From Streptomyces griseus (GTDB taxonomy: Bacteria; Actinomycetota; Actinomycetes; Streptomycetales; Streptomycetaceae), in contig NZ_MDKB01000005.1 of assembly GCF_001715295.1 (NCBI RefSeq), positions 311,645 to 375,644 on the forward strand: a DNA stretch of 64,000 nt, in the 5' to 3' direction. The notes under the pieces were generated by a model. That model was given only the letters and a program-made list of their open reading frames with translations, made no database searches and was not told where the DNA came from. Below, piece by piece: positions 1 through 7,855 of this stretch. Position 1 is the stretch's first letter. Each line of letters starts with the position of its first letter. The translations under genes were made by a program, and so were the position numbers.

Positions 1-360
1 GCCCCAGATGATCAGCAGGGTGTGGGCGAGCGCGAGGGATACGGTGCAGCGGCCGCCCCAGGCGTGCCAGCGGGCGAGACGGTCGGTCCCGACGGTGTGG
101 TCCAGGAGCGGGACGCGGGCCATCAGGGCCAGCAGGATCGCGCAGGCGTAGCCGGCCAGGAGACCGGTGATGCGTCCCGCTCCGGTGAGCCAGCCCGCCG
201 GGCCGACCACCGAGGCCGTGTCGCTCCACCAGAGGGCCAGTACTCCGGCGGCACCACCCCAGATCACCAGCTGGGCCACGAGGGGCACGGCGTTGCGGCG
301 GGGGCGCCGGTGGCGCACGCTCCGGCCTGCGTCCGCGGTGGTGGTGTACGTGCTGGTCAT
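1..360 (-). CDS. Ferric reductase-like transmembrane protein, N-terminal part (truncated by window edge)
   Basis: The frame is open from an ATG at 360 to the window edge (120 codons, no stop), so only the N-terminus is present. After a basic cytoplasmic tail there is a first membrane helix (LVAQLVIWGGAAGVLALWW), a second (ITGLLAGYACAILLALMAR), and then a His-containing stretch (RLARWHAWGGRCTVSLALAH) ending in a third. That pattern is typical of the heme-binding ferric reductase-like transmembrane domain found in flavocytochrome-type ferredoxin reductase proteins, which carry FAD and NAD modules further downstream. A GGAGGAG ribosome site lies just before the ATG. It is divergent from the two-component genes and shares the 420-485 operator, so the regulator probably controls it. 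The FAD/NAD domains cannot be seen, so the electron acceptor is unknown. Confidence 0.8.
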   Translation of the reverse strand, partial: MTSTYTTTADAGRSVRHRRPRRNAVPLVAQLVIWGGAAGVLALWWSDTASVVGPAGWLTGAGRITGLLAGYACAILLALMARVPLLDHTVGTDRLARWHAWGGRCTVSLALAHTLLIIWG

Positions 361-419
361 AGGACTCCTCCGGATGGGGGCTCACTTCCGGTGACGAGCG
401 GCCAGCCTCACAGTCCCGC

Positions 420-485
420 CTCTGAGTACCCTCTGAAAGTCGCTCCGCGGGGCGGTCCGAGAGCGGATTCAGAGGAAACTCAGAG
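420..485. promoter_or_regulatory. Paired inverted operator for an OmpR-type response regulator
   Basis: Two 18-bp arms, CTCTGAGTACCCTCTGAA (420-437) and TTCAGAGGAAACTCAGAG (468-485), are near-perfect inverted copies of one another. Each arm is itself a direct repeat of a CTCTGAR heptamer with an 11-bp start-to-start spacing, the phasing expected for a dimer of OmpR/PhoB winged-helix proteins. The pair sits in the divergent gap between the ferric reductase-like gene and the response regulator, about 50 bp before the regulator start. Autoregulation and control of the reductase is the natural inference. Confidence 0.75.
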
Positions 486-533
486 ACGTGGCTCGCACGG
501 CCCGGACCCGCGCCGGGGGATGCTGGAGGAACC

Positions 534-1268
534 ATGGACGAGTCACCTGCGCCCTCATCTCTGCACCGCCCCGACGGAGAACCCGTGCGGGTCCTGGTCG
601 TGGACGACGAACCCGACGTCACCGATGTCCTGTCCGGAGTCATGGGCGGCGAGGGGTGGCGGGTCCGCACGGCCGCCGACGGTGCGACCGCGCTCGCCGA
701 GGCCCGTGACTTCCGGCCGGACGCCGTGGTCCTGGACTGGATGCTGCCCGACCTCGACGGCCTGCAGGTCCTGCGTGCCCTGCGGCGTGAGGCACCCGGC
801 GTGTGCGTGCTGTTCCTGACCGCACGCGACGCGGTCGAGGACCGGGTGGCGGGCATCACCGCGGGCGGCGACGACTACGTCGTCAAGCCCTACAGTCTGG
901 AGGAGGTCCTGGCCCGGCTGCGCGGACTGCTCCGGCGGGCCGGCATGACGGCGGAGCCGGGCGCGAACTGGCTCACCGTCGGTGACCTCGCCATGGACGA
1001 GGAGGCCAGGGAGGTCCGGCGCGGCGGAGTCACCGTCGAGCTGTCCCGTACCGAGTTCGAACTTCTGCGGTTCCTGATGCGCAATCCGCGCCGTGTCCTG
1101 TCCAAGGAGCAGATCCTCGACCGGGTCTGGGCGTACGACTTCGGTGGCCGCGCCCACGTGGTCGAGCTCTACATCAGCTATCTGCGCAAGAAGATCGACG
1201 CCGGACGGAACCCGATGATCCACACGGTGCGCGGTGTCGGTTACGTCCTCAAGCCGGACACCCCGTGA
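534..1268 (+). CDS. OmpR-family two-component response regulator
   Basis: This 244-residue protein has a receiver domain (about residues 18-130) followed by a winged-helix DNA-binding domain (about 145-240). The acidic pocket is D24/D25, the phospho-acceptor is D68 (VVLDWMLPD), and T96 and K118 (VVKPY) complete the receiver active site. The C-terminal half carries the OmpR signature ELSRTEFELLRFLMRNP...RVWAYDFGG...YISYLRKKID...HTVRGVGYVLK. The start is fixed by GGAGGAACC directly before the ATG. Its stop codon overlaps the GTG of the sensor kinase gene by 4 bp, so the two are translationally coupled. The 420-485 repeats upstream are its probable binding site. The stimulus is unknown; the divergent reductase-like gene hints at a redox or metal/oxidative signal. 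Confidence 0.95.
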   Translation: MDESPAPSSLHRPDGEPVRVLVVDDEPDVTDVLSGVMGGEGWRVRTAADGATALAEARDFRPDAVVLDWMLPDLDGLQVLRALRREAPGVCVLFLTARDAVEDRVAGITAGGDDYVVKPYSLEEVLARLRGLLRRAGMTAEPGANWLTVGDLAMDEEAREVRRGGVTVELSRTEFELLRFLMRNPRRVLSKEQILDRVWAYDFGGRAHVVELYISYLRKKIDAGRNPMIHTVRGVGYVLKPDTP

Positions 1269-2689
1269 GGCGGCCGCCACCCCGCACCCTTCGTGGCCAG
1301 CTCACCGCGGGACTCGTCACCCTGCTCGCCCTGGCCTGTGTCGCCGTCGGCATCAGCACGGCCCTCGCGCTTCGCGGCTTCCTCATGGGACGCCTGGACG
1401 AACAGCTCGCCGCCTCCGGCGGCCGGTTCGCCGCGAGCCTGGAGCACGAGAGCGAGCGCGATGCCGACAACAGCTCCGACACCCGGGGCCAGGCCGAGTC
1501 GACCTTCGGCGCCCGGCTGCTGAACGGCGTCGTCACCCAGGCCGCCGTCGTCGACGACGCCGCGGACCGCCCCGTTCGTCTCACCTCCGAGGACCGGCAC
1601 GCGCTGGCCGGAGTGCCGGTGGACGGGAACGGGTACAGCATCCACCTCTCCCGTCTGGGGACGTACCGCGTCTCGGCTGTCCGGGGCGACGACCGGGACA
1701 CCCTGATCACCGGCCTGCCCCTGCACCCGGTGGAAGAGACGGTCCACCGGCTCGCGGCGGTCGAGGCGGCGCTGTTCGGCGCGGCCCTCGTGGCCACGGG
1801 CTTCGCCGGGGCCCTCTGGGTCAGGGTCTCCCTGCGCCCGCTCCGCAGAGTCGCCGCCCGGGCCACCGAGGTGGCCGGCCTGCCGCTCGCCAGCGGGGAG
1901 ATCGCCATGCCCGGGCCGCTGCCGGACACCGACCCCCGCACCGAGGTCGGCCAGGTCGGCGCCGCCCTCAACCACATGCTCGGCCACGTCGAGAACGCCC
2001 TCACGAGCCGCCAGGCCAGCGAGGAACGGCTGCGGCACTTCGCCGCGGACGCCAGCCACGAACTGCGCACCCCCGTCGCCAACATCCGCGGCCACGCCGA
2101 ACTCGCCCTGCGCCGGCACGGCCCCGTCCCCGCCGCCGTGCGCCACGCGCTGGAACGCATCGACGGCGAGTCACGGCGCATGACCCGCCTCGTCGACGAC
2201 CTGCTGCTCCTCGCCCGCCTGGACGCCGGGCGCCCCCTGGAGCACGAGCCGGTGGACCTGACCCTGCTGATCCTGAACGCGACGGACGACGCACGGGCGG
2301 CGGGCCCCCGGCACCACTGGCTTCTCGACCTGCCCCGGGAACCCGTCACGGTGACCGGCGACGCGCACCGCCTCCAGCAGGCCGTCGGGAACCTCCTCGC
2401 CAACGCCCGCACCCACACCCCGCCCGGCACCGACGTCACCGTCGCCCTGACGACCGACCGGACCGGCGTGACCGTGGAGGTGAGCGACAACGGCCCCGGT
2501 ATCCCCGAGGAGATCCTCCCCGAGGTCTTCGGCCGCTTCGTGCGTGCCGACCACGCCCGCTCCCGCGCCACCGGCAGCACGGGGCTCGGCCTGGCCATCG
2601 TCCACGCCGTCGTCACCGCCCACGGGGGGACGGCGACCGTCACGAGCAGCCCCGGACGGACGGCTTTCCGCCTCACCCTCCCCCGCTGA
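1265..2689 (+). CDS. Two-component sensor histidine kinase
   Basis: A membrane histidine kinase of 474 residues with a GTG start overlapping the regulator's stop (GTGA). Order: transmembrane helix 1 (about 16-40), an extracytoplasmic sensor of about 120 residues, transmembrane helix 2 (about 160-182), a HAMP linker, HisKA with the phospho-accepting His at 265 in FAADASHELRTPVANIRGHAE, and a HATPase domain with N box (VGNLLANARTH), G1 (VSDNGPGIP), F box (FGRFVRADH) and G2 (GSTGLGLAIVHAV). All boxes are intact, so it should be an active kinase. The periplasmic sensor shows no domain I recognise. It forms a two-gene operon with the regulator and is followed by a strong hairpin. Confidence 0.95.
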   Translation: MRRPPPRTLRGQLTAGLVTLLALACVAVGISTALALRGFLMGRLDEQLAASGGRFAASLEHESERDADNSSDTRGQAESTFGARLLNGVVTQAAVVDDAADRPVRLTSEDRHALAGVPVDGNGYSIHLSRLGTYRVSAVRGDDRDTLITGLPLHPVEETVHRLAAVEAALFGAALVATGFAGALWVRVSLRPLRRVAARATEVAGLPLASGEIAMPGPLPDTDPRTEVGQVGAALNHMLGHVENALTSRQASEERLRHFAADASHELRTPVANIRGHAELALRRHGPVPAAVRHALERIDGESRRMTRLVDDLLLLARLDAGRPLEHEPVDLTLLILNATDDARAAGPRHHWLLDLPREPVTVTGDAHRLQQAVGNLLANARTHTPPGTDVTVALTTDRTGVTVEVSDNGPGIPEEILPEVFGRFVRADHARSRATGSTGLGLAIVHAVVTAHGGTATVTSSPGRTAFRLTLPR

Positions 2690-2759
2690 CACCGTCGGTG
2701 TCCGCTCCTGCGTGCCGTGCGCGCCGAGTGCGGTCCGCCCTGGCGCCGCCGGGCGGGGG

Positions 2760-2796
2760 CCGCACGAGGCCGGTTCGGCGGACCGGCCTCGTGCGG
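2760..2796. terminator. Hairpin between convergent genes (bidirectional terminator candidate)
   Basis: A perfect 15-bp stem (CCGCACGAGGCCGGT / ACCGGCCTCGTGCGG) with a 7-nt loop lies between the convergent kinase and MFS genes. There is no U-tract, as is common in Streptomyces. Confidence 0.75.
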
Positions 2797-2800
2797 GCGT

Positions 2801-4135
2801 TCACCCCGCCGAGCCGTCCCCGTCCCCCAGGTGCCCCTCGGCCCGTCTCACCGGGGTGGCGGGCCGACGCTCGGTGATCCAGCGGGCGGCGAGGAGTCCC
2901 GATCCCGCGGTGAGGACGGCCGCGGCGATCACGGTGGCGTTCAGACCGAGCCGGTCGGCGAGGACTCCGGCGACCAGGGCACCGGCGGCGTAGCCGATGT
3001 CACGCCAGAAGCGGTAGGTGCCCAGGGCATTGGCGCGCCACGCGGGGTGCGCGTGGTCGGAGACGGTCGCGAGGAGGGCCGGGTAGACCATGGCGGTGCC
3101 CAGGCCCAGGAGGACCGCCGAGAGGACTCCGGCGAGCAGGGGGCGGTCCAGGAGGGCGAGGGCCACGACGAAGCCGCCTGCCTGGACGAGCATGCCGGTC
3201 ACGATGAGGGGCTTGCGGCCGACGCGGTCCGCGAGGTGGCCGGCCGGGATCTGGCCGATGCCCCACAGGAGGGGGTGAAGCCCCTTGATCAGGCCCACGG
3301 CGGCCAGCCCCAGACCGTGGTCGGTGAAGAGCAGGGGGAAGACGCCCCAGGTGAGGCCGTCGTTGAGGTTGTTGACCAGCCCCGCCTGACCGGCACCCCG
3401 CAGGGAGCGGTCCCGCCAGGAGGTGCGGGTGAAGGTGGCCTTCCAGCCGGTGTCCTCGCCGGTGTCCGGCGGTGTGGAGTGGTGGGCGAGTTCGAGGGCG
3501 ACGTGTGCGGCGGTGTCGCGGACCAGGAGGGCGAGAGCGAGGCCGGCGACGACGAAGACGACGCCGACGAGCTCGGGGAGAGGGCGCAGGCCGTAGCCGG
3601 TGGCGAGGTAGCCGGTGACCAGGGCGGTCACCCCGAGGGCGGTGTATCCGGCGGCCTCGTTCAGGCCGGTGGCCAGTCCCCGGCGGGCGGGGCCCACGAG
3701 GTCGATCTTCATGGTGACGGTCATCGACCAGGTGAGGCCCTGGTTCAGGCCGAGCAGGACGTTGGCGGCGACGATCCAGCCCCACGAGGGCGCGTACGCG
3801 AGAGCGAAGGGGACGGGTACGCCGATCAGCCAGCCCGTCACGAGCAGCTGTTTGCGGCGGTAGCGGGCGGTGAGCGCCCCGGCCGCGAGGTTGGTCAGGG
3901 CCTTGGTGAGTCCGAAAGCGATGATGAAGGAGAAGACGGCCAGATCACTGGTCAGGCCGAACGTCTCGGAGCCGATCAGCGGCACGGTCGTGCGTTCCGA
4001 GCCGACCAGAGCGCCCACAGCCGCGGTCACGACGACCAGCAGGGTGAACTGGAGCCGGTTCTCGCGCAGACCCAGCCGTACCGGACGGAGGGACGCGCCG
4101 GCCGGTGCGGCGGCCGCGGTGGGGGTGCTTCTCAC
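2801..4135 (-). CDS. Major facilitator superfamily transporter
   Basis: A 12-helix MFS protein of about 444 residues. The best-matching MFS landmarks are the helix 2-3 loop basic motif (GALTARYRRKQLLV) and the second-half equivalent (GHLADRVGRKPLIVTG). A GTG at 4135 gives the N-terminus VRSTPTAAAAPAG...; an in-frame ATG at 4240 exists but would add an Arg-rich, non-membrane extension, so the GTG is preferred with moderate certainty. It is divergent from the sulfur operon, and the ATACCC...GTAT palindrome at 4247-4262 lies in its upstream region, so CstR control is possible. The substrate cannot be deduced; export of a sulfur compound is only a contextual guess. Confidence 0.85.
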   Translation of the reverse strand: MRSTPTAAAAPAGASLRPVRLGLRENRLQFTLLVVVTAAVGALVGSERTTVPLIGSETFGLTSDLAVFSFIIAFGLTKALTNLAAGALTARYRRKQLLVTGWLIGVPVPFALAYAPSWGWIVAANVLLGLNQGLTWSMTVTMKIDLVGPARRGLATGLNEAAGYTALGVTALVTGYLATGYGLRPLPELVGVVFVVAGLALALLVRDTAAHVALELAHHSTPPDTGEDTGWKATFTRTSWRDRSLRGAGQAGLVNNLNDGLTWGVFPLLFTDHGLGLAAVGLIKGLHPLLWGIGQIPAGHLADRVGRKPLIVTGMLVQAGGFVVALALLDRPLLAGVLSAVLLGLGTAMVYPALLATVSDHAHPAWRANALGTYRFWRDIGYAAGALVAGVLADRLGLNATVIAAAVLTAGSGLLAARWITERRPATPVRRAEGHLGDGDGSAG

Positions 4136-4246
4136 GGGCGGGGGTCCTCGCAGCCTGGGTCGGAGCAGCGGCGGTGAGCGGCCGGGTGTCCGGTCCGCAG
4201 AGAACCGCACCGTCCAGCGGCGCGGTCCGCATACATGCACTCCAAC

Positions 4247-4262
4247 ATACCCCCACCCGTAT
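4247..4262. promoter_or_regulatory. CsoR/CstR-type operator, copy 1
   Basis: ATACCCCCACCCGTAT: a 16-bp site with inverted ATAC/GTAT ends and a C-rich core. It lies upstream of the divergent MFS gene and is the most degenerate of four similar sites in this cluster. Confidence 0.6.
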
Positions 4263-4304
4263 TTTCACGAACCTCGGGACAGCGCGGTCCACCTGTGATC
4301 CAGG

Positions 4305-4320
4305 ATACCCAGGGGGGTAT
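4305..4320. promoter_or_regulatory. CsoR/CstR-type operator, copy 2
   Basis: ATACCCAGGGGGGTAT, a 16-bp palindrome-like site immediately abutting the -35 hexamer of the sulfur operon promoter. It matches the C-tract/G-tract operators known for CsoR-family repressors. Confidence 0.8.
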
Positions 4321-4350
4321 TTGACTTCGCGGTCGGAGCAACCTTACGGT
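4321..4350 (+). promoter_or_regulatory. Promoter of the sulfur (cst-like) operon
   Basis: TTGACT (4321-4326), an 18-bp gap, and TACGGT (4345-4350) form a good housekeeping promoter. It is sandwiched between two CstR-type operators, so a bound repressor would flank the polymerase site on both sides. Confidence 0.75.
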
Positions 4351-4361
4351 CGAGTACGTAA

Positions 4362-4377
4362 ATACCCCCCGGGGTAC
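4362..4377. promoter_or_regulatory. CsoR/CstR-type operator, copy 3
   Basis: ATACCCCCCGGGGTAC, 16 bp, just downstream of the predicted transcription start and about 20 bp before the first start codon of the operon. Confidence 0.8.
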
Positions 4378-4397
4378 CGCGAGGTGAGGGAGCTCCC

Positions 4398-4708
4398 ATG
4401 CACGAAGTAGACGTGGACGTCTTCGCCGCCGCACTGGCCGGCGGTGCGTTCGCCATCGACGTCCGCGAGCCCGACGAGTACGCGGCCGGTCATGTACCGG
4501 GCGTCCACAGCGCACCGCTGTCCGCGTTCGGCTCCGCTCTCGACGTCCTGCCCGCCGGCCGGTGTACGTGATCTGCGCGAGCGGCAACCGGAGCCTCCGG
4601 GCCGCCGAGCACCTCGCGGCCCGCGGCGTGGACGCGCTCTCCGTCACGGGCGGCACCGCGGGCTGGGCCCGCACCGGCCGGCCCCTGGCGGGCGGCTCGC
4701 CCGCCTGA
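4398..4708 (+). pseudogene. Rhodanese-like protein with an internal frameshift
   Basis: Translation from the ATG at 4398 gives a clear rhodanese N-terminal half (FAIDVREPDEYAAGHVPGVHSAPLSAF) but ends at a TGA at 4569-4571 after 57 codons. From about 4562, another frame continues the same domain: VYVICASGNRSLRAAEHLAARGVDALSVTGGTAGWARTGRPLAGG, stopping at 4706-4708. That second part holds the CxxGxR active-site loop (CASGNRS). The two parts join if one base is missing near 4555-4562, in the run GCCGGCCGG. The intact protein would be about 103 residues, a single-domain sulfurtransferase. It is the first gene after the operator-flanked promoter. Either a real inactivating deletion, a programmed shift or a sequencing error in a GC-rich run could explain it. 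Confidence 0.85.
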
Positions 4709-4812
4709 CCACCGGCCCGGCAGGCCGGCCCCGGCCCGCCGGGCACACGACCGCCCCGCCCCCTTACGCACCCGCGATCGCGGGGTGCACCTTCCACCAG
4801 GAGGAATTCGCC

Positions 4813-6204
4813 GTGTTCTTCACCCAGTACTACCTCGACTGCCTCTCCCAGGCCTCGTACATGATCGCCGACGAGACGACGGGGAAGGCGGTGGTCGTCG
4901 ACCCGCGCCGGGACGTCTCCGAGTACCTGGCCGACGCCCGCGCCCGTGGGCTCACCGTGGTCGGCGTGATCAACACCCACTTCCACGCCGACTTCGTCGC
5001 CGGTCACCTGGAGATGGCGGACGCGACCGGCGCGTGGATCGGCTACGGCCGCCGCGCCGAGACCGAGTACCCGATCCGCAAGCTGGCCGAGGGCGAGCGG
5101 CTCTCGCTGGGCGACGTGACCCTGGAGATCATGGAGACCCCGGGCCACACCCCGGAGTCGATCAGCGTCCTGGTGTACGAGAAGGCCGATGACACCGTCC
5201 CGTACGGCGTCCTGACCGGCGACGCGCTCTTCATCGGCGACGTGGGCCGGCCCGACCTGCTCGCCTCGGTGGGCGTGACCGCCGAGGAACTGGGCGGGAT
5301 GCTCCACGACAGCGTGCAGCGCAAGCTGATGGGGCTGCCGGACGAGGTCCGGGTCTTCCCCGCCCACGGCGCCGGATCGGCCTGCGGCAAGAACCTCTCC
5401 ACGGAGAAGCAGTCGACCATCGGCGAGCAGCGTGCCACCAACTACGCCTGCGCCCCGATGAGCCGCGAGGAGTTCGTCGCACTGGTCACCGCCGGCCAGT
5501 CCTCCGCGCCCGGCTACTTCGCCTACGACGCGGAACTCAACCGCAAGGACCGCGTCCGCTACGACGCGACGGCGACGGCCAGGCCGCTGACGCTCGAGGA
5601 GTTCACCGGGCTGAGGGAGACGGGTGCGGTCGTCGTCGACGCCCGCGACCCGCAGGAGTTCGCCGCCGGGCACCTGGGCGGCGCGGTCAACGTACCCGCC
5701 GACGGCCGGTTCGCCGAACAGGCCGGCACCGTCCTGGACCCGGCCGACGAGCTCGTCGTCATGGCCGCGCAGAACCGCGAGGAGGAGGTCGTGACCCGCC
5801 TCGCCCGCATCGGCTTCGACCGGGTGGTGGGCTACCTGCGCAACCCCGAGGACGCCCTCAGGGTGATGGAGAGCGAGGTCGTCCCCGCCAGCCGCCTGAC
5901 CGCCGCCCAGCTGAAGGCCGCCCTCACCGGAGACAACCCGCCCGTCGTCGTGGACGTCCGCACCTGCGGCGAGCGCGAGGCCAACGGCTTCATCCCCGAG
6001 GCCCTGCACATCCCTCTGAGCGAACTGACCGCGCGCACCGCCGAACTGCCCGCGGACCGGCCCCTGGTCCTGCACTGCGCGGGCGGCCACCGCTCGTCCA
6101 TCGCGGCCAGCCTGCTGCGCAGCCGCGGCGTGCAGGACGTGTCGGACATCCTCGGCGGCTACGCGGCCTGGGCGCTCTCCAGGCAGTCGGCCGACACGGT
6201 CTGA
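4813..6204 (+). CDS. cstB: CstB-like persulfide dioxygenase-rhodanese fusion (MBL fold)
   Basis: This 463-residue protein has a metallo-beta-lactamase domain (about 1-250), a middle rhodanese-like domain (about 258-350) and a C-terminal rhodanese (about 360-460). The MBL part keeps the ligands used by mononuclear-iron persulfide dioxygenases: THFHAD (H56, H58, D60), TPGHT and GDALFIGD, with FPAHG near the end. The fourth His of the usual HxHxDH is Phe61. The middle rhodanese has AAQNREEEV where the catalytic Cys loop should be and is presumably inactive; the last has an intact CAGGHRSS loop. This MBL/pseudo-rhodanese/rhodanese order and length match CstB, which oxidises persulfides to thiosulfate. 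The GTG start is chosen for its AGGAGGAA site and the MFFTQYYLDCLSQASYMI N-terminus. Confidence 0.9.
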   Translation: MFFTQYYLDCLSQASYMIADETTGKAVVVDPRRDVSEYLADARARGLTVVGVINTHFHADFVAGHLEMADATGAWIGYGRRAETEYPIRKLAEGERLSLGDVTLEIMETPGHTPESISVLVYEKADDTVPYGVLTGDALFIGDVGRPDLLASVGVTAEELGGMLHDSVQRKLMGLPDEVRVFPAHGAGSACGKNLSTEKQSTIGEQRATNYACAPMSREEFVALVTAGQSSAPGYFAYDAELNRKDRVRYDATATARPLTLEEFTGLRETGAVVVDARDPQEFAAGHLGGAVNVPADGRFAEQAGTVLDPADELVVMAAQNREEEVVTRLARIGFDRVVGYLRNPEDALRVMESEVVPASRLTAAQLKAALTGDNPPVVVDVRTCGEREANGFIPEALHIPLSELTARTAELPADRPLVLHCAGGHRSSIAASLLRSRGVQDVSDILGGYAAWALSRQSADTV

Positions 6205-6243
6205 CCGCAGCACCCCGGCCCCTCGGGGCCTGCTCACCGGAGC

Positions 6244-6265
6244 CCGAGGCCGCGACCGGCCTCGG
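6244..6265 (+). other. Intercistronic hairpin in the sulfur operon
   Basis: A 9-bp stem (CCGAGGCCG / CGGCCTCGG) with a 4-nt loop lies between the cstB-like gene and the rhodanese/DUF2892 gene. It may tune expression of the distal genes or stabilise the upstream message. Confidence 0.45.
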
Positions 6266-6320
6266 CACCCCACACGCCACGCGTACCCCCCGTACGCGGG
6301 ACGACCTGAAACGGAATCCC

Positions 6321-6905
6321 ATGAACAACACCCCCGCCCCTGCCCTCTCGATCGGCCCCGCCGTGCTCCATCGGCTCACCCAGGAAGGACGGGCGCCGCG
6401 CCTGCTGGACGTGCGCACGCCCGGCGAGTTCCGTACGGCGCACATCCCCGGCTCGTACAACGTGCCCCTGAACACGCTGCGCGAGCACCGTGCGGAGCTG
6501 CTGGACCACCTCGACGAGGATGTCGTGCTCGTCTGCCGCTCGGGCCAGCGTGCCGCCCAGGCCGAGAAGGCGCTGTCCGAGGCCGGTCTGCCGAACCTGC
6601 GGGTGCTGGAGGGCGGGATCGTCGCCTGGGAGACCGCCGGTGCGCCCCTCAACCGAGGGCCCGAGCGCTGGGACATGGAGCGTCAGGTCCGCCTCGTCGC
6701 CGGGTCGATCGTCCTGACCACCGGCCTCGTCGGGATCTTCGTCCCGGGCGCACACCTGATCGGTACCGCGGTCGGTGCCGGCCTGACGTACGCCGCGCTC
6801 AGCAACTCCTGCGCCATGGGCGTCCTGTTGTCGAAGCTCCCCTACAACCGCGGCCCGCGAGCTGACATCCGTACGGTGATCGCGGAGCTGCGGAGTACGC
6901 CGTGA
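6321..6905 (+). CDS. Rhodanese with C-terminal DUF2892 membrane domain (YgaP-like)
   Basis: A 194-residue protein with an N-terminal rhodanese (about 10-110; LLDVRTPGEFRTAHIPGSYNVPL and the active-site loop CRSGQRA) and a C-terminal pair of hydrophobic helices (about 125-170; VRLVAGSIVLTTGLVGIFV and LIGTAVGAGLTYAALSNSCAMG). This is the YgaP architecture, a membrane-anchored sulfurtransferase. The CRSGQR loop keeps the catalytic Cys, and a further Cys lies in the membrane part (NSCAMG). The ATG start has only a weak ribosome site (ACGGAA). Its stop overlaps the GTG of the TauE gene, so persulfide handling is coupled to export of the product. Confidence 0.93.
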   Translation: MNNTPAPALSIGPAVLHRLTQEGRAPRLLDVRTPGEFRTAHIPGSYNVPLNTLREHRAELLDHLDEDVVLVCRSGQRAAQAEKALSEAGLPNLRVLEGGIVAWETAGAPLNRGPERWDMERQVRLVAGSIVLTTGLVGIFVPGAHLIGTAVGAGLTYAALSNSCAMGVLLSKLPYNRGPRADIRTVIAELRSTP

Positions 6906-7804
6906 CCGCCCTGGTCCTGGCCGCTTCCCTGCTCGTCGGCGTCAGCCTCGGTGTGCTCGGCGGCGGCGGGTCGATCCTGACAGTGCCGATCCTGGTCTAC
7001 CTGGCCGGGCAGGGCACCAAGGAGGCGATCGCCACCTCGCTGTTCGTGGTCGGGGTCACGAGCCTGGCCGCGCTGGTCCCCCACGCCCGGGCCCGCCGGA
7101 TCCGCTGGCGGACCGGTCTGCTCTTCGGCGGGTTCAGCATGGTCGGCGCGTACGGCGGCGGACGTGTCGCGGAGTACATCCCGGGCACGGTACTCCTCGT
7201 CGCCTTCGCCCTGATGATGCTGGCCACCGCGGTCGCGATGCTCCGCAAGCCACGCGAGGGCCGGAGCAGGACGCGGCCCGCCCACCACGACCTGCCGGTG
7301 AAGCACATCGCGGTGGAGGGTCTGGTCGTCGGCGCGGTGACGGGCCTGGTGGGCTCCGGCGGCGGATTCCTCGTCGTCCCGGCCCTGGCCATACTCGGTG
7401 GGCTCCCGATGAGCATCGCGGTCGGCACCTCGCTCCTGGTCATCGCGATGAAGTCCTTCGCGGGCCTGGCCGGCCACCTCTCGGGCGTCGAGATCGACTG
7501 GCGCCTGGCTCTGACCGTGACGGCCGTCGCGGTGGTGGGCAGTCTGATCGGCGGCAGGGTGGCGGGCCGTATCCCCCAGGAGACGCTCCGCAAGGCCTTC
7601 GGCTGGTTCGTCGTGGTCATGGGCGTCTTCGTCCTCGCCCAGCAACTCGACACCGGCGTCTGGACCCACCCGGCCACCTGGGTGGGGCTCGGTACCGTGC
7701 TGGCCGCCGCGGTGACGGCCCGGGTACGGCGGACCTCCAAGGGCGGTGAACCTGATCCGGCCGTCACCGCGCAAGGACACGAGCACACCTCGGTGAAGTC
7801 CTGA
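6902..7804 (+). CDS. tauE: TauE/SafE-family sulfite/organosulfur exporter
   Basis: A 300-residue polytopic membrane protein with two similar halves, each opening with a Gly-rich helix motif: LGVLGGGGSILTVPILVYLAG near residue 20 and VGSGGGFLVVPALAILGGLPM near 155. These are hallmarks of the TauE/SafE (DUF81) family, which moves sulfite or other sulfur anions across the membrane. The GTG start lies in a GTGA overlap with the upstream rhodanese. In staphylococcal cst operons a TauE-type protein accompanies CstR and CstB, so it most likely disposes of sulfite or thiosulfate made by the upstream enzymes. Confidence 0.92.
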   Translation: MTALVLAASLLVGVSLGVLGGGGSILTVPILVYLAGQGTKEAIATSLFVVGVTSLAALVPHARARRIRWRTGLLFGGFSMVGAYGGGRVAEYIPGTVLLVAFALMMLATAVAMLRKPREGRSRTRPAHHDLPVKHIAVEGLVVGAVTGLVGSGGGFLVVPALAILGGLPMSIAVGTSLLVIAMKSFAGLAGHLSGVEIDWRLALTVTAVAVVGSLIGGRVAGRIPQETLRKAFGWFVVVMGVFVLAQQLDTGVWTHPATWVGLGTVLAAAVTARVRRTSKGGEPDPAVTAQGHEHTSVKS

Positions 7805-7807
7805 TTC

Positions 7808-7823
7808 ATACCCCTTCGGGTAT
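7808..7823. promoter_or_regulatory. CsoR/CstR-type operator, copy 4, before the repressor gene
   Basis: ATACCCCTTCGGGTAT is a nearly perfect 16-bp palindrome lying 32 bp before the repressor ATG. It implies a second, autoregulated promoter for the regulator in addition to read-through from the operon. Confidence 0.82.
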
Positions 7824-7855
7824 CTTTGTTCAGGGGGGGTGAAGGAGGAACTGTC

